64,000 bases of DNA from Fasciola hepatica (lineage: Eukaryota > Platyhelminthes > Trematoda > Plagiorchiida > Fasciolidae): the NCBI GenBank assembly GCA_948099385.1, contig CANUEZ040000029.1:2511501-2575500 (forward strand), read 5' to 3'. Below the pieces are notes generated by a model. That model saw only the letters and a list, made by a program, of their open reading frames with translations, had not been told where the DNA came from and searched no databases. Below are positions 34,073-46,530 of the stretch, piece after piece. Position numbers and translations under genes: made by a program. Position 1 is the stretch's first letter. Each line of letters starts with the position of its first letter.

Positions 34073-36590
34073 AGCCATGTTTGTGTGTTAGGCTAGCTCA
34101 AATCCGTTTTCATCGTTCGTTATCACTGCTAGGCGGAATGGTTCCCTGTTACGTGGTTAGAAAAACGAAATTTTTGGGTTTTACGCACGAGACCAACTGG
34201 GGTGGCAGCGCACTGAACTCGCCATATACGCTTATGCACCTCTTGCTCTAAGTTATAACCACCCCATGCTCTCCCTAAGCGCACCTAGCATGCTTGCTGA
34301 CGCCAAGTAGAATTGCTACCATAGCCCTCACCTTCAACCCATTGATCTGGGCATTATGTAGACGTACCTGACGAATAACAGAAACCTCAATGAAGCCCGG
34401 AAAAGAAAGTAAAGAGAAAAGAAAGTAGTGAAAACCGTTCATCTTTCCCACTCATACTCCTTCATCTTCCGTCATTTTTCTTGAAAAGCAGCCTTCTTCA
34501 TGTCCTAGCATCCAAGCCACGCTTAGGTTTACAACCCTACCTAGCAGTAACTACACCCGATACCAGCCGGCAGCATTAGACCTGTAATACCCCGCGGCTG
34601 CATGTGTCATATATTCTTGAGACCAGTTATGCAAACTGCTGTCTGGATTCGTAGCACCCCTGGTTGCCTCCTGCCAACTACAATCACTAGAACAGCCTGA
34701 ATTTTGGGCCCACTGACGTGGATAGTATATCGAGGCAACAGTCGACCAAAGCCGGCCTCATTTGAGTTCACAAAAATGAACAAGGAGAACAGTCCATATT
34801 CTCCATTTTCTGCTAACCATCTTTCCTCACTTTTATAATAAATGAGGTATTCGTGCAGCCACCACATCATGAGATTTTCCTGCTCACATTCAGGTTTGAT
34901 ACCAGTATGCCAGCACCATCGAGTGGGAGCATAGACGAGACTACGTCTACGTTTCTCTGCGCGAAACTAATTTTCTCCAGTGCATCACCGCTGATGCTCT
35001 AGTAGTCTCTTCTGCAATCTTACTTAACTGTTTTTCAGAAAGTTTCAGTACACAATAACCACTATACCAGGACAGACGGTAACAAATGTAGTGCTATGCT
35101 AGCAGGGCACCAATCCCATTCACGCACATACTGTTCTTTCAAACAGATATGGGTGAAGTATCTTACCGCCTCAGTGCTGGCCTGCTTTCTGCGTCGGCAA
35201 ACGCTACCAAGGGTTACCATTTACATTGCGTGCAAACCATCTATCCTTTGAAATGCAGACACAGCAGCCAACCCGGTGTACGCAATCTTCCTAGCCAGTA
35301 GCAGTATTGATCAACCCCTTGCAACCTTAGGTTACCTAAACTCTTGAATTAAAACCTAGATCAGAACATGGAATGTGCCACCGACGGTTTACATAAACTT
35401 ATCCAGGTAATTATTTTTTGTCGCCATTTATTATCATAACCCACAGCTGAAGCCAAGTCCAGGCTGCAAAAGCCATTTATTTCAGGTTCGTCTTCGCTCA
35501 CTCCCTCGGGCTCCACATATAATGACCAAGATCCACACTTTGGCCCGTACTGACAGAGACCTGAAAGGAATATTTCATAAGAACCGGGATTTCAATCAAG
35601 CCACACGACCTCAAACACCCCTAACTGCTTACCAGAAGATTGATTGGCGTCTTCTGATGCGACAACTCTCCCACTGACTTCACCGTTAGCGCCTACACAA
35701 ATAACAGTTCACGCGCAACCTGCTACTGATTAGCGGCAGGTCCTTAACCTCGCCAGATAAGCCATACCCACGGGACGATGCGCGTCGCCTTGGCCTTAGA
35801 TGGAACAACTCAATAACAGAGCTGGAATAAGCAAAACAGGAATTCGTTACTCAATAAATCTCGATAAGCCATCCGAAAGTCAATCCACCTATCCTCCTCA
35901 TCCGTGATTCCCAATAATGACGCCAAATAACACCGAGAATCAATAAGTCAATACACTTTTGTCAGAGTAACAAAACCATAAGGCGCTTGCCTATGTAAAG
36001 GTTTTTCACTCTGGTATCTGTCGCAAGATTTCGTTATTATTTCTAACGGTGTCCAACTTGAAATTGATTTTTCACCAAGCCAAGGTCCTCAGGTGGCGCT
36101 TTACTTTTTCTGAATGATACAGACCATTGATCCTTAACCTAAACTCATCTCCATTAAGGATTGCTGTTTCCTCCACATTGAGCAACGTTTCCGACTGCAA
36201 TTCCACACAGTTTGTTTCACGCCTCCCTGTTTCATAATGTACTCCGTTTATTAAATCCGGCAGTAACCATCTTTCCGGGCTTACATCGTCTTCTTGAAGA
36301 GCTGTTCTCTTCATATTCATCAAAGGTTATGAGGGTACTCCTATAGTTTTTTTCATTTCTCCCTTTTCAGAACTTATTCCGTTCATGGAACCTTAATAAG
36401 CCTCCGTTATCCACGGCTTGCTTCATTTTGGTTTTAGTGCATACTTAGCATCGTATATTCACGATATTTTCTGTATCCTCGAGGGTCACCACCAACCAAC
36501 TCGAATTCAAAGCCCAACCGTATTCGCCGCGCAAACCACTTTCATTTTAATCTATTTAAACTATTTCTAGCTACATTGTCTTGTTTCTGA
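34073..36590. other. Unassigned interval
   Basis: Short frames only (34057-34251 plus, 34607-34870 minus, 36072-36323 minus). No motif, repeat or RNA gene recognised. Confidence 0.35.
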
Positions 36591-36591
36591 C

Positions 36592-36710
36592 GTTATGACT
36601 GCCGTTTCTGAAATTCGTGTATAGTTCATCGGCTTGGGTAACTTTGTACACCATGATCATGAACTTGCTCGTGCGTCCCGACCATGGTCAAGAAATATAC
36701 TGGCATTCTT
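36592..36710 (+). repeat. Hairpin-tail SINE-like repeat, copy B
   Basis: It matches copies A and C over about 115 bp: GAAATTCGTGTATAGTTCAT, GTACACCATGATCATG, a degraded second hairpin (CCCGACCATGGTCAAG) and GAAATATAC. The 3' microsatellite is eroded. Confidence 0.65.
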
Positions 36711-39700
36711 AACTTAAAGTGAGATGGGACGGAAAAATCACATCGTAACGGGGATTGCTAAGGCGAGGGAACGGCATGAACATCAAGGCGAACGGACGAA
36801 CCAAACGAGAGCTACAGACAAAAGAACAGGCGGCGAAGATGTTGGAGGCATCCCGAAGCAGGCAAAAGGAGGCATACGGGCTACCAGAGAGGAAGCAGCG
36901 GGATCTCCGGTAACCAGTGAGATAGCCCAGCCGAGGGGCTTCCGATCGAGCGCCAACTAAGACAATTGGACCAAACGAATGGAAATGACGGCCAAGAGAA
37001 GCAAATCATCGGCCATGAGCAACTGGATAGAACGCAGCCGAATCGCTCAAGCAGCGGTAATAGTAATCTTGGCGTCGCGCAGTCTGGAAAAGGACCTATA
37101 TGAACGATTGTATGTGTTCCATGACTTGACTTGTGTGGCAGTGGGAATACAAGTATCCTGTTGTATGTTGTCGTTCTCGTTACAATATGAGGAAAAGGAA
37201 ATCCGGGTACTGAAATCGCACCCGGGACCCATGCGAGCCGCTGACTAACAGAAGGAGAAAGATTGGCTCATAGTGATAACTCAATCACACGAGCTGAACC
37301 CAAGCAAACCACTTGGATTACACAGCCAAAAGCTCATCAGCTCAGCAGAGTGCGGGGACCTAAATGTACACTGTCAATCTAATTCCATATAAGCGGTAAT
37401 AAAGTTCATATATTTACTAGCTCTGAAAAAATTCACAAACGGGCAAGGCACACTACAAACAATTAAATTAACCATTTGCACTTTCTAACGGGCACACTTT
37501 TCGTACATCACCTCAAGACAACCTGTGGGAAGTACAAACTAGAGCCTCCATATTCATTTCATCCTTTCCGGGCCGCAGCTCGCCAACAACCCCTTAGTGC
37601 TCCTCGATTCCTGAAGCAGATATCGCCAATAAGCCGACTGGGATTCCCTGGCTTTTGACCTTCCGTTTTACTCATCCATATCGGCCTTTCTTCCAGCACA
37701 CTAACATGCTCAGTCTCCCAACGATTCCAAGATGAATTCCTCGAAAACCGCCCCGTTCTCCAGTGTGTAACACAGGCGATGGGAAGATCCCAAAATCAGA
37801 CTGCTTCATTACTGTGACGTATCAGAACCTCTCTCGAGGTCAGCACTTCGAAGTCTTTGCAATCACTTATCACTGGTGCGACAGGGCCATTGGCAACAAC
37901 TTGTACCTTCTCTGCCAAGAAATTCCCTCAACTTTCATCCGCCACTAGATGACCCTGCGTGGTTGTTTATGGCACAAGTCGCACCAAACCTATCCTACGC
38001 TTCTAAACCCCACCCGGTGACTAGCTTATGGCAGTATAAATCTCCACTCGAAATCACCGTTTTATGGGAAGGAGTTCATTTTATCGAGATAACCCTTGAA
38101 TAAAGTCATGAGTTTCAGCCCAAACTCCTGGAAAATATCCCGAGTTACTACCGGATAACGTGGTTTTCCCCTTCTGGCCACGAAGAGAGCAGTGAATGTG
38201 GGGAAGAATCATTAGGCAAGGATGGCGTAAGTGATGTGCATCACCCTCAAGTTCATACACGTTAGAGAACAGTCATGAAGTTCCCCTAAGCTCTTCTAAT
38301 CTCAACAGAAAGTGGCCGAAAATAGTCTCTTCCCACTATCATAAAGACATCATGAATTTATGTTGTACTCAAAAGGTAAAGGTTCTGTTTGCAGTGCCAA
38401 CGGAAGCTTTGACATTCAGCCACTGAGCAAGCCCCTTCTGATTAAAGCCACAGAGCATTACTTTCCTCTTACGATCCCAAAGCGTCGACGAATACCTGAT
38501 AGAACCCGGGGACAGCGGACATGAGCTCCTGTTTCACGATGTTTAATAATTAACTCAGTAGCTCTTTTACGTTTTGACGGAACAGCGGGGCGCGTATATT
38601 TCTCCGCAAAGATAGCCCTAACCAGCCTGTCACTTAGAGTGGGAATAGGTTATTACGCAGAGCTGAGCATAAGACAGTCCTTCGAGTCAGTGACTCACTA
38701 GGCTGAGTCGATTTTGGCAAGGAAATACTCTAATTGTACCATCCTGACGATTGCCTTGAAGCCAACATGGACCTCGGTGACATTCAAGCGGCCTATTTTT
38801 GCTGCTGTTTCATCACTACCCCAGAAAAAGACCAAAAGACTTGACCTATATCTCTGTTACCATGCAGCATTTCTCAGCATAGTGGTTCAAGATAAAAATC
38901 GCCTAAAATTTAGGCGAAGCAAGTTGCAACCAACGATAGCGACCGTCACGAGTCCTCAAGTCCGTCAACTCAGAAATAACAGTGTATTCTTCCTGAAAGG
39001 GCGCATCCCTGGAACTTCCGAATGCTAACATTTTCACTGAAGAGAATAGCGGTGGTAACATTTTGAAATTTTCTGAATTACCGAGAGGAATATTGGTTGG
39101 CACTGTCTGACTAAGAAAACAATGAACGACAGGGGAATTGGCGAATTATGCACACAGAGTTATTTCAACAACTGAGTGATCGGATGAGGCTGCCTATGCA
39201 AACTGAGTGAACCAGTAGTGGTACATAAACCAACACCATCTTGTTTGTTGTGAATAAACGGGCCATTTTGGTCATTTCGGTGGTGCCCTGCACGGAAATC
39301 ACGAGTCGAATAACAACTTACGCAGTACCTGATCAGCGGTATTTCATCCGTTGTCACAGTGTTTATTGCCAATCCGTTTGCCGCCTAATATCGCATACTC
39401 ACCTAGGTCTTCTGAAAAAGAGGGACTTCAATGAACTTAGCTCAGTTTGAATAATCATTAGCTGTTGTTGGATGGTGGATTTTCTGGCTGCCGTTCTCAG
39501 CAGCTACCCGGGTGAGGAATAGGCTACAATAGTATGACAAAATAAAAGTAAAAATTGATGATGGCAGTATTATGAATAATTTGTATGAATAAAAATGCCT
39601 CCCTACCATAAGTAGTTCTATCTTCCTGCCTGCCTATGATTACCAATGGTATGGATTTTGTACGAGTCCGACACGAGAGGAGTAATCAAGTGTAACGGTC

Positions 39701-40947
39701 CATCCAAATATATTACTTCCACTTTGTGGGCCCTTCAATTACCGGAGCTTACCAATACAAGGCTCATGTGGCTTCTGATAAGTGCTATATGTTCGTTGAG
39801 TAAGGCCAAGGTCATTATTCTGGTTGCAAGTTGAACCCGGTTATTGTATTTCGTCCAATATCCGGTATACCGCAATGAAACTAGTATTAACATACCAATA
39901 ATAGTTGTTAGCTTCCCGGCATTGATCCCGAAGAAGGCCGGTAGAAAGGTACGTTGGATAGCTCTGGAGGAACCCAAAGTAACTGCGACTGTAGTGTGCA
40001 CGATCATCAGTGGCTAGTTCAAACTTGGGCATAATTCTTGTTTTCTGGTGACTATGAAGGTTCACGATAGGTACAATTAGGTACTCGTTCAAGTAACTTG
40101 GGAGGATGTTGGATATATTACTAAATCCTACCTGACTTCAGTTCCTAAAATCGATGTGAATTCCAATTACCTTCCTGAAGGATAGCGCAGTCTCTGAGAT
40201 GAAAGCTTGCCAAAGTTTATTGTTTATGCTTACAAATCGCACAGGAGCAGTTTTTTTAGTCAGGAGCAAAACCGCCTAAATATAAAGGTGGATGGAAAGC
40301 GCAACCGGTTGATCAAGTGCGAAACAATTGGTCCATACTTTGTTATCTTTTTTATCCTTAAATGTATTAGCCCCGTCGACAGAACAACCACGGTTCATCG
40401 GAAGCTATGTACGGATTCGTAGCTAACCCAAATCTATAAACACCAGCTACGTCTGTGTTGCCATCACGGCCTCTTCAGGCAACTTAATTCAGAACAAGGA
40501 GACCAAAGCCAGAGAAACACGCTGTAGTAGCCAAGACATGTACTCGTCTGTTGTCTCCTAATCATAGTTGCACCTATTCCTTCAGGATGATAGAAAGCTT
40601 CGCCATCCTCATCTGGGTACGAATGTATTTTAGTTGATTTCAATCTCCCCCTCAAACTATCACTTAATCTTGTCATCCTATATCATTACTTCTCATACGC
40701 GACTTATCTCCCCAAAAAACTCCCCTATACTATATACAGAAGACACGAGTGACGAACAAGCCCGTTTTTTGTAACGTTTTCCTTAGGGCCAGAGCAATTA
40801 AATCTACAGGCTAGGAAGCTAAATCTATGAACAATATCAGTGTTTTGAAGTGTGATCGGGTAGTCAGCAAAATGCTTAATTCTTATGGTATGTGAGTCTT
40901 ATCTATCTCATGTGCAGTATATTCGCCGAGCGCCGTTCACCTTTCAC
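36711..40947. other. Unassigned interval
   Basis: Frames of up to 104 codons (36724-36960, 36979-37248, 38714-39028 plus; 39735-40092 minus) were read and not recognised. No LTR or hairpin tail was found inside. Confidence 0.35.
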
Positions 40948-41075
40948 ATAATAATAATAAAAATGGTATATTTCTCGACCATGGTCGAGACGCATGCGCA
41001 AGCGCATGATCATGGTGTACAACGTTACTCAAAACAATGAACTATACACGAATTTCAAGAAAGCGAGTGGAGTCG
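40948..41075 (-). repeat. Hairpin-tail SINE-like repeat, copy C (best preserved)
   Basis: On the plus strand it starts with (ATA)n (40948-40960), then ATGGTATATTT, the perfect palindrome CTCGACCATGGTCGAG (40974-40989), CATGCGCAAGCGCATG (40993-41008; 7-bp arms, 2-nt loop) and the class-specific part through GAACTATACACGAATTTCA. In element sense the two hairpins precede the (ATT)n tail. Confidence 0.7.
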
Positions 41076-42957
41076 TCAGAAGCAAAACAATATAGCTAGA
41101 GATAGTTTGAGTCGACTGAAATTAAAAAGGTTTGCGCGGCAAATACGGTTTTTGGTTTCGGATTTGACTGGTTGGTAGTGGTCCGTGAAAATACAAAATA
41201 TATCGTGAAAATATAGCGCTAGGGAAGCGTTATAAGTCATAATAATGCAAGATGTGGGTAACTGAGGCCTATTGCGGGTTCTATGCACGGAATAAGTAAT
41301 GGACATGGAGAGGTTAAAGAAATGAATGGGAGTACAACCGTGAACTTTGGTGAATATGAAGAGAGCGGCTCTCTATGGAGATGAAGTTGGCCCGGAATGA
41401 TGGATATTCCCGATTCTAAGAGAGGGAGTTCATCATGAAACGAGGGGACATGAGGAAACTTTGTGGAAATGGACAGGCAACGTTGATGAATGTGGAGGAA
41501 ACAGCAATCCATATATAAGGTGAGTTTAGGTTCGGGATCAATAACCCTTATCATTCAGAAAAAGGCAGCCCAACTTGAAGGCCTTTAACTGGTGAAGAGT
41601 CAATTTCAAGCTGGATACCGATCAAAAGAAAAATGAAATCTTGGAAGAGAAAACGGAGCGAAAAATCTCCTTGTAGGCTCGCGCCTTATTGTTCTGTTAT
41701 GCTGACAAATATATTGACTTATTGATTCTCAGTGATCTTCGGCATCATTGTTGGGAACCAAGGATGTGAGGGACAAGTGGACTCGCGTTCGGATAACGTA
41801 TCGAATTTTAATGAGAAAAAATTCCTGTGTTGCGTATTCTGGCTCTGTTATTGGACTGTTTCACATGAGACCAAGGCGATGTGCAGCATCCCGTGGGTAT
41901 GGTTCATCAGGAGGGGTAAGGGACGTGTCAATCAATCAATAGAAGGCTGCTTGCGAACTGTTATTTCTGAAGCCTCCAACAGTGACATCAGTAGTAGAGG
42001 TGTTGCGTTAGGAGATGTCTATCAATCTGCTTGTAAGCATTTGGGGGTGTTTTAGGTCGTGTGGCCCGATTGCAATCCCGTTTGGTATAAAAGATGCCAT
42101 TAAGGTCTCATGCACTTTAGCGGCGTAGTTTCTTTTGCCGACTTTGGATCAGTGCGCGAGCATACGTGCACGTCTAAGCAACGAAAGGTTTTCCTTCCAT
42201 CCTAATCACTCTCTCCGGGGCACCAAAACTGGTTTCACCAAACAATACGTAAGACTGTCTCACTACTGTGTGTTTGCTGTGATAAGCACACACGAGCCAG
42301 AGCACAAGCACGCATCAATTGGCACACACATCCCCCTGTACCGATCATAAATGTGCAACCAGTTGTCACTGTCTTTCAGCGTGGTAAGCTTGTCACCTGC
42401 AGCACGAAATATCCCCACCTGGTGGGGAGCTTTCGGTGGTTAGTGGCCTTTTATCAACGTTTTCACACAAACGACTGGATTGTTAAGGACGATCTGGATT
42501 TCTCACAATGAAAGTTTTCTCAAACCGAGACCGTCAGTCTTCAGCGCAGACAACGCGAGAACAGTACAGAATTACGAACACAGATTGGCCGAATTAGGTT
42601 AACCAGGTGTTCGGAGAGGCCTCACCGATGGGGAGACATATAGGTTTCCTGGTGTTAGTCCTACATGGCCAGTCTCTCAGGTGGCTGGGTAGGTAGGGTG
42701 AGGGCACTAGAGTTTGCAGAGGTCAGAAAAACGGTCAAATATTTCGCCTGGCATAAATGTTGCGGCAGCCTGTTAGCGGATGGCGTAGCGTCCATCGGAC
42801 AAGCGAATGAAGATCCAGCCTTCATATTGGTTGCCTCCTTCAAGCTGATAACCCCTATTATTACGCATATATTACCTTTTACGATGAGCCGGGCACGAGA
42901 CGAAAACCGGTAATCAGGTTTAGCCCGTGGTTTAATTGGAGGGCTCGACATTACCGA
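41076..42957. other. Unassigned interval
   Basis: The minus-strand frame 41237-41554 is pyrimidine-rich and could be LINE 3' UTR ahead of copy C. Frame 41732-42055 and frames at 42135-42350 and 42661-42951 are unrecognised. A short FRWLVAFYQRF stretch at 42431-42463 faintly recalls a gypsy RT thumb. Confidence 0.3.
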
Positions 42958-43389
42958 CTAAGCATACACCACCAAGCAAAAGCTCCAGCGGCCTTGACAG
43001 GGCAAAGCCGTCAAGTGGAAACTTCTGATAATAGAAAAAGATATCAAAAGCCAGACTATGGCGTTGGAATGTACGATGATGTGCTGCCTACTCTGCAGTG
43101 AACGATTATCCAAGAAATCCCGATCAAATAACTCCGAAAAGTTTTCTCCCAACTGCTGCGAAGTAAAACAAACAGCTAAAGCGTGACATTGGTGTCCGCG
43201 ACAAGCATCTGAGGGACCCCGTAAGACCCAATCAAAGGGTGGACAATCGGCATGTGAATTCGTATAATAACCCCTCCGCTGTTCCAATATCCAATTGACT
43301 TTTGAAGTGTCTAGTTCCATTAACACATCAATCTTCAAATTAAAAAGGTGACTAGACGGAACATCATTTAAGTGTTCGCACTTGGACAC
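42958..43389 (-). pseudogene. Decayed BEL/Pao fragment (protease end to RT linker)
   Basis: The 143-codon frame reads CEHLNDVPSSHLFNLKIDVL, WILEQRRG, WVLRGP and later LFDRDFLDNR. These parallel PHLQDITVVDWEDDEVNLL, WVLDQRVG, the GWxxxGP site and LYEKEFHDIG in the young BEL element. Leu lies where the young copy has a TAA stop. The other domains were not traced on either side. Confidence 0.55.
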
Positions 43390-43740
43390 GGTGCGACTCT
43401 CCGTTTAAAAGTCGGGGAAAATCCGGGATAGAAAGGGTTGCGTGGGCTGCTTTCACCTAAATCACCTCCTTACCACCTCAAAGTTTAATAATAACCGCTA
43501 TACTTGTGCTGGTTCGGAACAAGAATCCTCCCGGACTACTCAAACTCCCCTTTTCCCTGAAACTCTCCAATCCCCCATGTTCTGCCACAACAGTTCTGAT
43601 AAACCATGGGTTACTTTCAATACCAAACTGAGCCCTATTCACAGATGATGGTTCGGGTCCTTCGACTTCCTCAAGCAATATGCCTAAGAGCACCACAATC
43701 GTCTGAGAATGTCTGGTAAAACAAAACCAATACTCATTAG

Positions 43741-43741
<1 letters not shown>

Positions 43742-43777
<36 letters not shown>
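43742..43777 (+). repeat. (AAT)12 microsatellite
   Basis: Twelve uninterrupted AAT units, immediately followed by GGTATATTT of hairpin-tail copy D. In element sense this is the (ATT)n 3' tail. Confidence 0.95.
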
Positions 43778-43778
<1 letters not shown>

Positions 43779-43826
43779 GTATATTTTTGGACCGTGGTCG
43801 GGAGGCACTCATGTAAGCATGATCAT
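43743..43826 (-). repeat. Hairpin-tail repeat, copy D (LINE-type end)
   Basis: After (AAT)12 it has GGTATATTT, a degenerate second hairpin (GGACCGTGGTCGGG) and CATGTAAGCATGATCAT, then diverges from copies A-C. It shares only the terminal 70 bp or so, like copy E. Confidence 0.55.
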
Positions 43827-44650
43827 CTTGATCCAAGAGCCGATGACGAAAAAGCCCTCAGATTTTCCGTTGCATAGCTTTTGTTGGCAGTACTGGTGGG
43901 CACAATTCCCAGAATGCAGACAAGTGAAACCTTTCGCCTTCTGCTGCTGCCCGTCAAGGCCGTCCCATATTATGCAATGGGAACCCGAATAGTCCCTGAT
44001 ATATAACTTATTTCCGAATTTCTCTCAAATAAAAACGTCAAACGCACGAAACCCAGCACAAAGCATTCTTTCTATTTTCCGGTCCAAAGCTTTCTAGCAA
44101 GTAGCTGTATCCTGCCTCACAGGGAGAAACCACTCGGGTCTTGGCCTATCTGTTGAACTAGACGCCAAGTTGGCAGCTTCCTGCTTACCACTCCGTACCA
44201 ATCGGTAGGCAGTCAATCCATCCTTACGTGGTTTGAATACATCCTTGTCTCGTAGCTCTGCTGCTTACCCTTAACCAATATCACCTCCGCATCAACATTA
44301 TCAGGTCCCCTATTTTGCTTTATTAACTGACACGGGGACTCTGTCGTAAAGGCAAAACAGTTTACCACCCAACCGCCTTTTCCTCACTGGCACATCAACC
44401 GGAAAGTATCGTTCTCCCCGTAGGCAGTCCGCCCGTGCGTCCACTGGAAATTCTGAGGATCCATGTAGTCAGCGGTACCAAGGTATGCTCAGGCACTTAG
44501 ATGTCACCAACTCCGTGTCCATCAATGCAGCACCATAGAGAAGTTTCCCATCAGGCATACAGCTGTCATCTCCGGCCTCATCTTCTGAACCTCCAGCAAA
44601 GTTCCCGGTGAGCGGAGCACCAAGCTCAAGGCACTCAATCGACGCCTGGC
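43827..44650. other. Unassigned interval
   Basis: The minus-strand frame 44469-44708 was read; no domain recognised. Confidence 0.3.
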
Positions 44651-44653
44651 CTG

Positions 44654-46530
44654 GTGGAAGTCGGTTACCGGACTTTCCTTTTAGCCTCTCTGAATTCCGG
44701 TTGTTCATCCACCCGCATTAATTCACATCGGTACACAAAGAACTTCCCGTTTCAAGCAACCCTTGTTTTTCCAAGCAGCACCCAGTACATCCGACGCTAC
44801 ATAGTGCCGACGCAAAATACTCATTCTTTCTTTATCTACCCCGGGCAAACCTGGCCATGTACCATGGGTTCATCACAACCGAACCTCTTCTGCGTGTTCC
44901 CGGGCAGTGTCCTTCCTCTCAGCCTGTCACATATTTCATAAACAGTCAAAGAGGCTCCTCTGCCACTGCAAACGATACCTTGAACTTTCATTCAATCTTC
45001 ACGAGTCCTTTGCTCCAGACCGTCCTCTCATCTTTGTCGAAGCACCCTTTGCATTCTTATTCGGTCCACTATTGATCAGCCGCCCTACATACATGCAGTC
45101 AAACCCCGAAATCATGGCCCTTGATTACACCGTCTGTCCCACTAGCCCGGGCTCAACATCCATTAGCCGCCTTAACGTTGGCTACTCTTCCGTCTAGCGG
45201 TCCTCTACCCACACAAGTGCCCTGTGGGAACGTGTAATATGTACAACCGACACGCCGGAGGAAGAGTGCCGTACCTTGTTCAAAACTTTTGAGGCCCACG
45301 GATACCATAAGTCATTTCTATCCAATGACTCACAGCCACCACTGCACAAAAAAGAAGTTACCATAGTCCCAGGACTGACGACCGTCCTACAGTTACCTTA
45401 AGATCCTACTTCGCAGAAGCCTCAACTGTCATTTGTATGCATTATGCCACAAATTTCATCATTCTCAATACAACCTCCCGGGTGAAACTATCACCGATAA
45501 AAGAACCACTGCCCCCAAAGCCAAGTCAAATTGCGTTTATCAGTTTAGGTGTGGGTGCTCAGCCATCTACATCGGCAGAACGGAGAGGCAACCGCGTAAT
45601 AGAATGACTGAACACATTCCGATTTGGTTACAAAGAACAACGAGCGGACAGAAGCAATCAGTGACATCATCAACAGCACGCAGAACACTCAAGTCATCCG
45701 TTAGACAACAATTATGAGAGAAAAATCACTGTGTTGATCCGAGGATGGCTTTCACCGTCACCTATGTCACAGGCGATCCACGGCTACTGAGGTGCGCGGA
45801 GGCACTAGCAGTTAACCAACCTCAACCTCAACTGCGAAAACAGCGAGAATGGATAATGATATCTGCCCTGCCTTGGTAACGTGTGTTTATCTGCTATCAT
45901 TAGTTGTGTGTGTGCTTGCACTTCCGCCTTTGGTCTCTCGAGAAAGTTCAATTTACCATTTGGAAATGATCACCTTGACCGCATTATGCACTGGTGAAGA
46001 TGCCTCGAGATGGTCCGGATTACACCGTGCAATCTAATGCTATTGGCTTCTGTGTTCAAGGTTGTGTCACGAAAGTTATGTTTTCAACTCCCAATTTAGA
46101 CTTTGCCGTGGGTGGTTACAAAGCTTCCAGTAATTTCAAAGCACACCTCGAGGTGGGGTTGCACAACATACTGTGAAGTCCTTTCTTGTTATCATGATGC
46201 AACACCCTGTCCTTGAGGCTGTCTATTACTTGGTCCGGGTAACACTTATAAGGAAGATGCCCGAACTGCTTGGTAGCATATAGCGATAACCTGAATCAAC
46301 CGGGAAAACACTCATTGTAGGTGGCTTCCACTTTGGCTCCGCCTACCCTGATGAGCAGAAATTCAATGCAGGTATTTTCAGCGCTTCAGTAGTGTGTTGG
46401 TCAACACATATTAGTCCTGAAGGACAACGGCATTCTGTTACTCGTACGCCATTTGGTGGTTAGACCCAACACCTTCAAACGTTTTCGAGGGGAATTACCA
46501 CTGGACCTGTTTTATTGGGGGGCTGCGCTG
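44654..46530 (+). pseudogene. CR1-like LINE copy 3 (ORF1 end, ORF2 start, endonuclease), split
   Basis: The 44654-44941 frame holds VPTQNTHSFFIYPGQTWPCTM, the counterpart of the ORF1/ORF2 overlap of the main LINE. The 44907-45197 frame holds PLIFVEAPFAFLFGP and QSNPEIMALDYTVCPTSPG, matching PLILDEAPLALLVDP and QSNSEITEFDRTTCPTST. After the Penelope-like insert, broken frames from about 46060 show STPNLDFAVGGYKASSN, HPVLEAV and later AGIFSASVVCWSTH, matching the endonuclease to about 46530. In this copy the ORF1 frame runs into the ORF2 frame without a shift at the junction. Confidence 0.7.
45190..45850 (+). pseudogene. Penelope-like element fragment with GIY-YIG endonuclease
   Basis: The 45433-45717 frame contains NCVYQFRCGCSAIYIGRTERQ, then RNRMTEH. 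This fits the GIY-YIG domain that Penelope-like elements carry after their RT: the paired VYxxxC...YIG strands, an Arg in the helix and an EH motif. Before it, about 45215-45330 reads ALWERVICTTDT, EEECRTLFKTFEAHGYHKSFL, resembling the RT-GIY linker; after it, about 45735-45850 reads LLRCAEALAVNQPQPQL, resembling the LRxxEAL...P.LN end. Stops separate the pieces. The RT itself is not present. Confidence 0.65.

Noticed and set aside
36724..37248. Two consecutive frames rich in charged residues
   Set aside because: No domain, splice pattern or homolog could be recognised, so no gene is claimed.
42431..42463. FRWLVAFYQRF, recalling the [10 protein letters not shown] thumb motif of gypsy RT
   Set aside because: It is eleven residues only, with no recognisable palm upstream or RNase H downstream.
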